From Deltaproteobacteria bacterium (lineage in GTDB: Bacteria; Desulfobacterota; JADFXK01), in contig JADFYC010000227.1 in NCBI GenBank assembly GCA_015233295.1, positions 1 through 6,117 on the forward strand: DNA of 6,117 nucleotides, written 5' to 3'. Shown piece after piece: positions 1 through 5,869 of this stretch. Below the pieces are notes generated by a model that saw only the letters and a list, made by a program, of their open reading frames with translations, made no database searches and had not been told where the DNA came from. Numbering within the stretch: position 1 is the first letter of the stretch; each line of letters starts with the position of its first letter. The position numbers and the translations under genes are program-made.

Positions 1-191
1 ACCACTCGAGAGGTCGTGATCACGCCCCATTTGGGGAAAGAAACAGCCCTGGTCCAAAAGACAATATTGGGTTTGATAAAAACCTTAGAACCGGGCCGCA
101 ACGCATCCAGGCCGCGGGACAAGTCGACTGCCTGCCGAACTGATTCTAACGGCTTTTCATATCTGACGATGGCGACGACCGGTTTACCCAT
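1..191 (-). CDS. DUF362 domain-containing protein, N-terminal part (runs off window start)
   Basis: Only the first 63 codons lie in the window; the gene continues beyond base 1. The visible protein begins MGKPVVAIVRYEKPLESV and includes GSKVFIKPNIVFW and FPKWGVITTSRV. From memory, this is the usual N-terminal block of DUF362 proteins: a first beta strand, a helix, the FIKPN strand, then the W-G-V-I-T-T segment. Many family members carry 4Fe-4S ferredoxin-type clusters further downstream, but no cysteine motif is visible in this part, so cluster binding cannot be judged. The molecular function of the family is poorly defined. The ATG at 191 is chosen because the conserved block starts right after it. 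AAAGGG lies 8 nt upstream, while a second purine run, AGGGGAG, abuts the ATG directly. The gene follows the parvulin gene after 126 nt on the same strand, with two hairpins in between. Confidence 0.9.
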   Translation of the reverse strand, partial: MGKPVVAIVRYEKPLESVRQAVDLSRGLDALRPGSKVFIKPNIVFWTRAVSFPKWGVITTSRV

Positions 192-221
192 CTCCCCTAC
201 CCTTTGGAAGCCTGGCAGACG

Positions 222-246
222 GTTGCCCGGATTAAACCCAGGCAAC
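222..246 (-). other. Hairpin in the leader of the DUF362 gene
   Basis: On the minus strand GTTGCCTGG pairs with CCGGGCAAC around a 7-nt loop, giving a 9-bp stem that is complete in RNA if one U-G wobble is allowed. On the plus strand the same position would be a C-A mismatch, so the structure favours minus-strand RNA. No T-tract follows, so it is not a standard intrinsic terminator. It ends about 30 nt before the ATG at 191. Confidence 0.5.
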
Positions 247-248
247 AC

Positions 249-268
249 ATCCGGCAGACCCGCCGGAT
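249..268 (-). other. Second hairpin in the same leader
   Basis: ATCCGGC and GCCGGAT form a perfect 7-bp stem with a 6-nt loop, two bases away from the neighbouring hairpin at 222-246. There is no T-run on either side, so a terminator is unlikely. Together the pair occupies much of the 126-nt gap between the parvulin stop and the DUF362 start. No known riboswitch class was recognised. Confidence 0.5.
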
Positions 269-317
269 CTCACGCCGGCCAATCTATGCCTTTTATGGTC
301 CAATCAGTTATAGAAAC

Positions 318-1409
318 TTATTTGCCCTTCAATTCCGGGACCAAAATTTCTATTTTGGCCGTAGTCTTGACTTTATCAAGGTATTGTTTAAGGTCTTTCT
401 GGGCCTTCTCTTGTTTCGAGTATTCAGTCAGTTTACCTTTGACCTCGTCAAAAGGCACTTTTGATTCAGTTTGTTTTTCGGTAAGTTTAATCAGATGATA
501 GCCAAAGTTGGTCTCTACGATTCCGCTCATTTCGCCCGGTTTCAAGGCAAAAGCCGCATCCTCGAAAGGCTTGACCATCTGGCCCCGTCCAAACATGCCG
601 AGGTCCCCGCCCTGAGCGCTACTGGGGCATTGGGAATTTTCTTTGGCCAAGGCCGCAAAGTCACCACCAGCCTTGATTTTTTTCTCTATTTCTTCAATCT
701 TCTTGCGGGCTTCAGCCTTTTTCTTGGCGTCATCTCCCGGTTCGGATTTGATCAAGATATGGCTGGCCTTAACCTGCTCCGGTTTCTTAAAGTATTCCGG
801 GTGGGCGTCGTAATAGGCCCGCATCTCTTTTTCATCGACTTTGGCCTTTTCCAGAAACTCTTTATCAATATATTGTTTGATACACATCTCCCGTCTCAAC
901 TGCGTTTTGAATGCATCCTCGGCCATGCCCATTTTGAGCAATGTATTTTTGTACTCCGCTTCACTGGGAAATCGTTCCTTAATACTCTTAATTTGACCAT
1001 CAACCGCGGCCTCATCAGCTTTGATACCTTTTTTTTGGCATTCTTGATAAAGTAACTCACGATTTATCAAGTTATCCATGACCTCTTTCCGCAAGTCATT
1101 AAGTTCCTTTTCAGCCGGGGGCTTGCCCATTTTAAAAAATTGCTGCTGGGCCCGGCCTAATTCTTTTTCGTAATCATCTCCTGAGATTACCGTGCCATTG
1201 ACCACCGCAGCTTTGGCGATGGCAACTTTCTTTACTCCGACAGAGGCTGCCGGGGCTGCTTTCGGGTCAGCCGCCTTTGTTTGTGGGTCAACCGTTTTCG
1301 CCTTCACTTCCGTTTTTTTCACTTCTTCCGCGGTCACAAGTAGGGGCATGGACAGAAAACCCAATGCTACTACCACAACCAATAACCACCTTAAGATATC
1401 CGCCTGCAT
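318..1409 (-). CDS. Exported parvulin-type peptidyl-prolyl cis-trans isomerase (SurA/PrsA-like)
   Basis: Predicted periplasmic folding factor of 363 residues that isomerises X-Pro bonds in exported proteins. A signal peptide covers residues 1-27: short N-region, hydrophobic core LLVVVVALGFL, and a V-T-A cleavage site before EE. There is no lipobox cysteine, so it should be soluble or loosely held rather than a lipoprotein. Residues 31-57 are an Ala/Lys/Pro-rich linker. Residues 63-190 form the helical SurA_N-like chaperone region. Residues 211-308 are the rotamase domain, with ASHILIK, GGDFAALAKENSQCPSS, GGDLGMFGRGQMVKPFEDAAF and FGYHLIKL, the usual parvulin landmarks. A Lys-rich C-terminal helix follows. 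The ATG at 1409 has a strong AAAGGAG six bases upstream. The gene has one parvulin domain, whereas E. coli SurA has two, so PrsA/PpiC-like is the safer name. No dedicated client gene is visible nearby. Confidence 0.93.
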   Translation of the reverse strand: MQADILRWLLVVVVALGFLSMPLLVTAEEVKKTEVKAKTVDPQTKAADPKAAPAASVGVKKVAIAKAAVVNGTVISGDDYEKELGRAQQQFFKMGKPPAEKELNDLRKEVMDNLINRELLYQECQKKGIKADEAAVDGQIKSIKERFPSEAEYKNTLLKMGMAEDAFKTQLRREMCIKQYIDKEFLEKAKVDEKEMRAYYDAHPEYFKKPEQVKASHILIKSEPGDDAKKKAEARKKIEEIEKKIKAGGDFAALAKENSQCPSSAQGGDLGMFGRGQMVKPFEDAAFALKPGEMSGIVETNFGYHLIKLTEKQTESKVPFDEVKGKLTEYSKQEKAQKDLKQYLDKVKTTAKIEILVPELKGK

Positions 1410-1415
1410 TAAAAA

Positions 1416-1422
1416 CTCCTTT
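1416..1422 (-). promoter_or_regulatory. Ribosome-binding site of the parvulin gene
   Basis: AAAGGAG on the minus strand, six bases before the ATG at 1409. It is near-ideal and fixes the start. Confidence 0.8.
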
Positions 1423-1460
1423 CGAGGTTAGATGAAAACTCCCAGCCGAACTAATCTGAC

Positions 1461-1477
1461 TTGAAGTAATTACTCAA
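1461..1477. promoter_or_regulatory. Palindrome upstream of the parvulin gene, possible operator
   Basis: AGTAATTACT (1465-1474) is a perfect 10-bp palindrome flanked by TTG and CAA arms, with one asymmetric base, giving a 17-bp near-palindrome. It lies about 50 bp before the parvulin ATG and just downstream, in the transcribed direction, of an A/T-rich TATAAA (1485-1490) that could be a -10 element. No convincing -35 was found at proper spacing, so the promoter itself is uncertain. A repressor site is one reading; chance symmetry in A/T-rich DNA is the other. Confidence 0.25.
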
Positions 1478-1499
1478 CATCTTATTTATACTGCAGTCC

Positions 1500-1518
1500 G
1501 ATGCCGAATGCCGGCATC
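1500..1518. repeat. Short perfect inverted repeat (7-bp hairpin)
   Basis: GATGCCG and CGGCATC form a perfect 7-bp stem around a 5-nt loop. An A9 tract (T9 on the minus strand) begins two bases beyond it at 1521. On the plus strand the hairpin is followed by A, and on the minus strand the T-run comes before the hairpin, so it does not make an intrinsic terminator in either direction. It lies upstream of the candidate parvulin promoter. Confidence 0.5.
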
Positions 1519-1525
1519 TCAAAAA

Positions 1526-1649
1526 AAAAGCAAACTGCCGCTGACGTAGAGAAAAAGAGAGGGTGCAGAAATATTAGTGGAATGTTGGAACCACATCAAC
1601 TATCTCTGCGTTCTCTGCAAAACCTCCACATCCTTTGCGGTTCGCTTTT
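1526..1649. repeat. Long imperfect inverted repeat after fabH, possible decayed palindromic element or terminator
   Basis: The arms 1526-1572 and 1602-1649 are inverted copies of each other, with about 30 of 47 aligned positions identical and one gap. About nine of the differences are transitions. The loop is 29 nt. The best-kept parts are the outer base, AAAAGC(A/G)AAC, and the inner GCAGA(A/G)AT. The arms carry the CTCTGCGT...CTTTGCGG style of sequence often seen in dispersed intergenic palindromes of environmental bacteria, which is a recollection and not a match. Read on the minus strand, downstream of fabH, the structure runs into a T9 tract (1529-1521) and so could also end fabH transcription, although the stem is long and poorly paired in its middle. 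Confidence 0.45.
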
Positions 1650-1723
1650 ATATAGTATTTCAATTGTGGATAACCATAGGGCAGGGATTTTTCTCCTCAT
1701 CTTCTTCCATCGACATAGGATCA

Positions 1724-2698
1724 TTAGATCGACCATGTGACTATTGAGGAACCCCAAGTTAGGCCGGCGCCGAAGGCGACTAACAGCGCCCGATCGTCTT
1801 TTTTGAGCAAACCTTGCCGGTTGGCTTCGTCCAATGCGATCGGAATTGAGGCCGAAGAAGTATTCCCATATTTGTGAACGTTCGTAAACACTTTTTCCAT
1901 TGGAAAATTCAGGTTGCCGGCCATGGCTTGAATGATTCGAAGATTAGCCTGATGGGGGACAACCAAGGCAATATCTTCACTGGTCAGTGAATTGTGTTCC
2001 AAAGCCTCGGTGGCGATCGAGGACAGGCAACCAATGGCCCTTTTGAAAAGCCGGTTTCCTTCCATGCGCAAGTGGAATGGTTTTATGTCGACATCCTTTA
2101 ATACTTCCGGGAGATATTCATGACCATATTGGGCATACAGAAGGTCCCATAAGTTCCCGTCAGCCCTCAAGTGAGTGGACAAAATGCCGCGTCCATCCGA
2201 AGCTGCGGTAACCACTACCGCGCCAGCGCCGTCACCTAATAAAACACAAGTCCCTCTGTCCTGCCAGTCGACTATGGTTGAAAGCCGCTCTACTCCCAGC
2301 ACCAGTGCCGTCTTACAAGATCCAGCTCGGATGGCGTCGTTAACAATTGACAAAGCGTAGAGGAAACCGGAGCACCCGGCAGAAACGTCAAATGCGGCGA
2401 TGCGGTTAGCATTCAAGGTTTTTTGGAGCATACAGGCCGTGGACGGAAATTGACGATCGGGTGTCACTGTGCCCACCACGATCATATCCATTTGGTTCGG
2501 TTCCATGCCGGCCATATCTAAAGCATTTAGAGCCGCTTGCGTGGCCAAATCGGTTGACGTCTCCTCCCGGTGCTTTGACGCTATACGCCGTTCCTGGATC
2601 CCGGTTCGTCTGGTGATCCATTCATCCGTGGTGTCGACTATGGTTTCCAACTCTTTATTGGACAGGATCATCTGAGGTAGGGACGAACCGGTCCCCAC
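1724..2698 (-). CDS. fabH: Beta-ketoacyl-ACP synthase III (FabH)
   Basis: FabH condenses an acyl-CoA, usually acetyl-CoA, with malonyl-ACP to start type II fatty-acid synthesis in the cytoplasm. Counting from the GTG at 2698 (324 residues), the catalytic triad is complete: Cys109 in DVSAGCSGF, His249 in VVPHQANLR and Asn279 in KYGNTSSAS. Other family landmarks are DEWITRRTGIQERRIA near residues 25-40, GDGAGAVV near 155-162 and FGAGLTWGSS near 309-318. The open frame begins too late: the usual N-terminal strand (A-x-I-V-G-T-G-S) is only half included. The codons just upstream, still in frame, read KALQASI after a TGA, with no ATG/GTG/TTG start. A better ATG with ribosome-binding site lies at 2727 but is out of frame by one base (see the entry at 2699-2740). 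A separate promoter at 2778-2806 serves the gene. The product is certain; the true start is not. Confidence 0.95.
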   Translation of the reverse strand: MGTGSSLPQMILSNKELETIVDTTDEWITRRTGIQERRIASKHREETSTDLATQAALNALDMAGMEPNQMDMIVVGTVTPDRQFPSTACMLQKTLNANRIAAFDVSAGCSGFLYALSIVNDAIRAGSCKTALVLGVERLSTIVDWQDRGTCVLLGDGAGAVVVTAASDGRGILSTHLRADGNLWDLLYAQYGHEYLPEVLKDVDIKPFHLRMEGNRLFKRAIGCLSSIATEALEHNSLTSEDIALVVPHQANLRIIQAMAGNLNFPMEKVFTNVHKYGNTSSASIPIALDEANRQGLLKKDDRALLVAFGAGLTWGSSIVTWSI

Positions 2699-2740
2699 AA
2701 TGCTTGCTTGAAGGGCCTTTCAGCCATCTTACTTCCTTTG
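2699..2740 (-). other. fabH: Probable frameshifted 5' end and ribosome-binding site of fabH
   Basis: On the minus strand CAAAGGAAG (2732-2740) precedes an ATG at 2727-2725. That ATG opens MAERPFKQALWG, which is not FabH-like and lies 29 bases, not a multiple of three, from the GTG at 2698. Adding one base in the GGCCC run (around 2713-2717) would give MAERALQASIVGTGSSLP, a typical FabH N-terminus joined smoothly to the rest. Seen directly: the signals and the frame break. Inferred: a single-base deletion, natural or from sequencing or assembly. The GTG itself has no ribosome-binding site at proper distance. Confidence 0.6.
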
Positions 2741-2777
2741 ATAAAGAGAATTAGTAATGGTCTCCTGAAGAGCTACG

Positions 2778-2806
2778 AATATAAGTAAAAGATTAGCGGG
2801 TGTCAA
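2778..2806 (-). promoter_or_regulatory. Sigma70-type promoter of fabH
   Basis: On the minus strand a consensus -35, TTGACA (2801-2806), is followed after exactly 17 bases by TATATT (2778-2783), five of six matches to TATAAT. Transcription would start near 2771, leaving a leader of about 44 nt to the ATG at 2727. This is the clearest promoter in the window and shows that fabH need not depend on transcription from the VWA gene upstream. Confidence 0.75.
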
Positions 2807-3000
2807 TAATAATCAACCTTCTCGTGAGATGCTCGTGGGGTGCGAGGCTTGAAAAGGCCCTAGAACATCTGTGGGCGCCACCCGGTTATGGGTGTTAACA
2901 CTTTTAAAGCATGGCGTTATTCCGATCCACCAGCTCCAATAACGCAAATTTTCCCCGCTTGAGGCACCGTCGGTTGGATTTAAACCCCTAAGACCATCTA
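2807..3000. other. Gap between the VWA gene and the fabH promoter, with small inverted repeats
   Basis: No gene is supported here. A 63-codon minus-strand frame (2813-3004) overlaps the VWA stop by ATGA but looks non-coding. Several symmetries are clustered: GCGTTATT/AATAACGC at 2914-2945 (8-bp perfect arms, 16-nt loop), the perfect palindrome GTGTTAACAC at 2892-2901, and a 5-bp hairpin CACCC/GGGTG at 2879-2894. None is followed by a T-run, so no intrinsic terminator for the VWA gene was identified. No known RNA family was recognised. Confidence 0.5.
2914..2945. repeat. Perfect 8-bp inverted repeat with 16-nt loop
   Basis: GCGTTATT at 2914-2921 and AATAACGC at 2938-2945 are exact inverted copies. 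It is located about 55 bp downstream of the VWA stop on the minus strand. It could be an RNA stem-loop or a spaced protein-binding site. It does not match the integron attC core consensus, GTTRRRY. Confidence 0.45.
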
Positions 3001-5589
3001 TCATGTAGTCAGGCGGCGGTAAATCTCAGGCAGGCGTCGAGGCAGACTGGATGGTTCATCAACAATAATATACCGGCCCGGACCATATACCCTTGGGAGA
3101 TAATCGAGGCCGTCCTTATCTGATGTGACGCAAACTGTTTTGATACCGTGATGTCTTGCCTCAACCAGCGCCATTCGAGTATCTTCCCGGCCATATTCGG
3201 ATTCATAATTGTAGTCCTCGGGGCGGCCGTCGGTAAGCAAAAAAAGAACTCTCGTCTTGGCGGAAAAAGCCTTTAGCTTGGTGATGGTGTGACGAATCGC
3301 CGCGCCGTCTCGGTTTTGCCCGCTTGAGCTTAATCCAGCCAATCGGCCGGCCACCCGGCCGAAAGATTCTTCGAACTCTTTGATGACATCTACCCGGACC
3401 ACTTCCCGGCCGTTTCCGGAAAAGGCCAGTATCAAATATGGGTCCCCCAACACTTCCAGGGCGCAGGACATGACGACCAAGGCCGCCCGGGCCACCTCAA
3501 AGACTGTTGTCGGACTTCCAGCCGATATGGGACGCGAGGTGGACTCGCTGATATCCAGAAGGAAGCCGGCACAAATGTTGCGGCGGTTGGCCAACCACCT
3601 GTTATAGACTTTTAGCTCTGGATTCAGTCCCGCAGTCATCGACGAAAGAACATCAACGATCGCATCCAGGTCTACTTCTGAGCCATCCAGGCAGTATTTC
3701 ATTCGGCCGGTGTCTGAGGCCATGAGAAGCTGAAAAGTTCTCCTGACCGCCGCAATAGTATTTTTATAACGAGCTATGATTTCATAAATCTTTGTGCTGT
3801 CAGCCTCGGTTGCCGGTCCTTCGGAGACCGAACACCAACCTTTCTTATAATCTCCAATCCCCGTATCCCACTCATCATAGGAAAAAAGCTTGCGGTCTTG
3901 ATCAAGGTTGGTGTTGGGGGCAGGGCTGACCGCATCGAGGGCCGGTGGCAAACCCTTGAACCGGTCAATCCCGGCATGACGCCAAAATGGCCTGGACGGC
4001 GACGATAATGCCCGGTTCCAATCAGGTTCGGTCGTGTCCTCAATCATGGCCCCTCTCGGATTTGATTCTATTTGACCATGGGACGCCTCAAACGAAGAGA
4101 GTTCACTGGGCCGGTAACCGGTGGCGGCAACCAACTGGTACAGGTCGACCGTCAAAATCACAGCGTCCTCAACAGAAAAGTCCGCCTGTCTCTCTATCGC
4201 CTGAATTCGACCGTTCAGAACAGCGACCAACGTCCCCATGCGACCAGATAAGGAGTCGGACAACCGACCACGCATCAAGGATTTTCTTAATTCAGTCAAT
4301 ACTGCGTCCGCCGGACGGGTTAAATCCGGTTGGCCCATTTCTTTAATCAGGCGATTATAGACCTTGGCCAGGTCTTCCTTCAAACCAGGAAAACTTGTCT
4401 TCAACTCAGCAATCGTCCGGCCAAACTCCACCAGTTCAAATAGCCTCTCGGCCAACCTCGGGTAGGGGAATGCATTAAAGAATCTCTTCTTGGGATCCAG
4501 AGTCAGGACGTCGTTAATAATAATGTTGCGGGACCTGAGAGCCGTGGTTATAGAGTCCAGGTCTGGGACGGCCCGGTTCCACCTCGCCCGATTAGCCCAT
4601 TCGGCGGCCTTCACCCTGAAGAAACGGGTATTACCTCGTTCGGAACGAAATAATCGGGCCACCCCAGGCAGGGTTATGGAGACACCCTGATCAGTAATTT
4701 CAATCCGCTCAGGTCCACCAGTGGTTAATTCCGCATGACACCCGGCATGAACTTGAGCGTACAAAGTAAGGTAGGCTTTTACTCGGTCCAAGGGCAAACC
4801 GCCGCGCACCTTGTCCAGACTTTCTTTGGCGTTGACTGATACCAGGCTGAAATAACAGGTGCCGTGTGAGGGACCTGCGGCGGCCTCCAGAAGACCGAGT
4901 CGAAACCACCGGCCCCAACGAAATGGCCCCAACTCGTGGAGTAAGTAGGGGCCGTTTTCCAAAAAATAAACCACAGCGTCCGGACAAAGGCCGATTAATT
5001 GCACCGCGGCATTCAATACCCTGGAGCCTTCATTCTTCCCTCGCCAGACCCGGTCGGGTCCGCCAATCAATGATAGGGCCCTGGTGATGCCGGAAAACCT
5101 GGTTTTAGAAGCGGCATTGAGAAACCTGGACAGAGCCGCGGCGAGCCCCAGGTCTACTAAAGGACGAAGAAACGCTGATGAATTTCGGACAAACTGCCGG
5201 CCGTCATCGACAGACACAAGTGCAGCCATGATGGCGGCCCGAGACCAGGAGCGAAGCAAGGTTCCCTTATCCCCGATCTCCGACAAACTGGTTACCCAGC
5301 GCAAGTAGTCAACACTCAAGCCAATATTCACCGCGGCCAAACGACGGGCAAACTTTACCATTAATCTGACGATCTTCAGGTCATGAAAGCGACACGCCGC
5401 GTCCACCGCAGTCTGTAGAAATTCCTTAGGATCCACGACATCACCGCCCAATCGGACCAGTTGGCGGATCTGCCGCGCGACCTCCAAAGGTAAACGGACC
5501 AAGCCGTCAGCCTGGTCCTGGGTGTAAAACAAATCTTCTCGCCTGCCGGATTTATCGTCCCGACCGGACTTATTTTGTCTGGTTATCAT
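3001..5589 (-). CDS. Large VWA-domain protein of the NorD/CbbO type
   Basis: The protein has 862 residues. Its C-terminal 260 or so residues match the VWA module of NorD (nitric oxide reductase activation) and CbbO (Rubisco activation): DGSEVDLDAIVDVL (634-648), NRRNICAGFLLDISESTS (668-685) with the metal-site triad D679-x-S681-x-S683, RDGAAIRHT (760-768), LFLLTDGRPEDYNYE (782-796) with T786/D787, YGREDTRMALVEAR (799-812) and the ending LPRVYGPGRYIIVDEP. Residues 1-600 are mostly helical, perhaps repeat-like, and I recognise no domain in them. No signal peptide or membrane segment is visible, so it is cytoplasmic. NorD/CbbO proteins act with a MoxR-class AAA+ ATPase (NorQ/CbbQ) to remodel a client enzyme. 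No such ATPase, Rubisco or nitric oxide reductase gene is in the window, so the client is unknown. The ATG at 5589 follows an in-frame TAA and lacks a clear ribosome-binding site; it lies 22 nt after the acyl-CoA-binding gene, so translational coupling is possible. Confidence 0.88.
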   Translation of the reverse strand: MITRQNKSGRDDKSGRREDLFYTQDQADGLVRLPLEVARQIRQLVRLGGDVVDPKEFLQTAVDAACRFHDLKIVRLMVKFARRLAAVNIGLSVDYLRWVTSLSEIGDKGTLLRSWSRAAIMAALVSVDDGRQFVRNSSAFLRPLVDLGLAAALSRFLNAASKTRFSGITRALSLIGGPDRVWRGKNEGSRVLNAAVQLIGLCPDAVVYFLENGPYLLHELGPFRWGRWFRLGLLEAAAGPSHGTCYFSLVSVNAKESLDKVRGGLPLDRVKAYLTLYAQVHAGCHAELTTGGPERIEITDQGVSITLPGVARLFRSERGNTRFFRVKAAEWANRARWNRAVPDLDSITTALRSRNIIINDVLTLDPKKRFFNAFPYPRLAERLFELVEFGRTIAELKTSFPGLKEDLAKVYNRLIKEMGQPDLTRPADAVLTELRKSLMRGRLSDSLSGRMGTLVAVLNGRIQAIERQADFSVEDAVILTVDLYQLVAATGYRPSELSSFEASHGQIESNPRGAMIEDTTEPDWNRALSSPSRPFWRHAGIDRFKGLPPALDAVSPAPNTNLDQDRKLFSYDEWDTGIGDYKKGWCSVSEGPATEADSTKIYEIIARYKNTIAAVRRTFQLLMASDTGRMKYCLDGSEVDLDAIVDVLSSMTAGLNPELKVYNRWLANRRNICAGFLLDISESTSRPISAGSPTTVFEVARAALVVMSCALEVLGDPYLILAFSGNGREVVRVDVIKEFEESFGRVAGRLAGLSSSGQNRDGAAIRHTITKLKAFSAKTRVLFLLTDGRPEDYNYESEYGREDTRMALVEARHHGIKTVCVTSDKDGLDYLPRVYGPGRYIIVDEPSSLPRRLPEIYRRLTT

Positions 5590-5612
5590 TTATGATATCA
5601 GCCGAACCGGCT
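5584..5612 (-). other. Start region of the VWA gene: hairpin and palindrome, no ribosome-binding site
   Basis: TATCAT and ATGATA (5584-5597) form a perfect 6-bp inverted repeat with a 2-bp centre, and the VWA start codon lies inside one arm. Next to it AGCCG/CGGCT (5600-5612) forms a 5-bp hairpin that begins at the stop codon of the acyl-CoA-binding gene. No AGGAG-like motif occurs in the 22-nt gap. This suggests either translation coupled to the upstream gene or initiation at a later start, for example the TTG codon at residue 20. Confidence 0.4.
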
Positions 5613-5869
5613 CAAGTATTCCCTTCCAGCCTGGTCACATATTCCGAGTAGGCTACCATGGCCTCCGACTCAGACATCCCCTTTATAAAAGCCCAGGCAT
5701 CATACTTGGCCCGGCCTCTAATATCCAACATTCCCGGGCGAGCACCCTTAACATCCCCTTCTATAGCTTGCTTATAAAGACCATAAAGGTCCAATAGAAC
5801 TTTGGGCGGCTGGGCTGGAAGCTGCTTCACCCGTTCCTGGGCCTCATCAAAGGCGGCTTTCGGATCCAT
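5612..5869 (-). CDS. Acyl-CoA-binding protein (ACBP family)
   Basis: A small cytoplasmic four-helix protein of 85 residues, the full length of a single ACBP domain. It binds long-chain acyl-CoA and buffers or delivers it. The residues that contact ligand in animal ACBP all have counterparts, shifted by one: Tyr29, Tyr32 and Lys33 in LYGLYKQA, Lys55 in RGRAKYDAW, and Tyr74 in MVAYSEYV. The signature GDVKGARPGMLD follows the second helix as in eukaryotic proteins. ATG at 5869 is preferred over the adjacent in-frame GTG at 5872 because AGGA (5877-5880) is 7 nt from the ATG and only 4 nt from the GTG. It lies 55 nt after the stress-protein gene and 22 nt before the VWA gene, all on one strand, consistent with an operon. 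The family is best known in eukaryotes but also occurs in some environmental bacteria. A stand-alone copy suggests this cell handles free acyl-CoA pools, for instance in fatty-acid degradation. Confidence 0.95.
   Translation of the reverse strand: MDPKAAFDEAQERVKQLPAQPPKVLLDLYGLYKQAIEGDVKGARPGMLDIRGRAKYDAWAFIKGMSESEAMVAYSEYVTRLEGNT

Larger units (their letters stand above)
1410..1723. other. Intergenic region between fabH and the parvulin gene
   Basis: These 314 bp hold no credible gene. A 79-codon plus-strand frame (1501-1740) crosses the inverted repeat and resembles no family. The contents are the long imperfect repeat (1526-1649), the A9/T9 tract (1521-1529), the 7-bp hairpin (1500-1518), the palindrome (1461-1477) and the parvulin ribosome-binding site. 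The stretch 1650-1723, next to the fabH stop, is A/T-rich with no clear signal. Confidence 0.6.

Noticed and set aside
213..226. Sigma54-like TGGCA...TTGC on the plus strand
   Set aside because: The GG-to-GC spacing is one base short of the required -24/-12 distance, and no plus-strand gene follows. The bases belong to the leader hairpin.
16..498. 160-codon plus-strand frame
   Set aside because: It runs antisense across the DUF362 start, the intergenic hairpins and the parvulin 3' end, with no family resemblance; the minus-strand genes explain the DNA.
471..1055. 194-codon plus-strand frame
   Set aside because: It lies wholly antisense to the well-supported parvulin gene. Its Phe/Leu-rich translation reflects the Lys/Glu-rich codons of the real gene.
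1500..1529. Intrinsic terminator from the 7-bp hairpin plus A9/T9 tract
   Set aside because: The T-run comes before the hairpin on the minus strand, and A residues follow it on the plus strand, so the order is wrong for termination in both directions.
2702..2862. Apparent direct repeat GGCCYTTCAAGC (near 2703-2716 and 2848-2861)
   Set aside because: Only about a dozen similar bases with mismatches, one copy lying inside the fabH coding start; best explained by chance.
2914..2945. Possible integron attC site
   Set aside because: The arms GCGTTATT/AATAACGC do not fit the GTTRRRY core, there is no second inner pair of sites, and no cassette or integrase is present.
2813..3004. 63-codon minus-strand frame overlapping the VWA stop by ATGA
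   Set aside because: The overlap looks like coupling, but the protein (three Trp within five residues, scattered Pro/Ser/Gly, no hydrophobic pattern) resembles no family, its codons show no bias, and its end runs up to the fabH -35 element.
3987..4346. 119-codon plus-strand frame within the VWA gene
   Set aside because: Antisense shadow rich in Pro/Arg/Ser with no recognisable motif; the minus-strand protein is continuous and conserved here.
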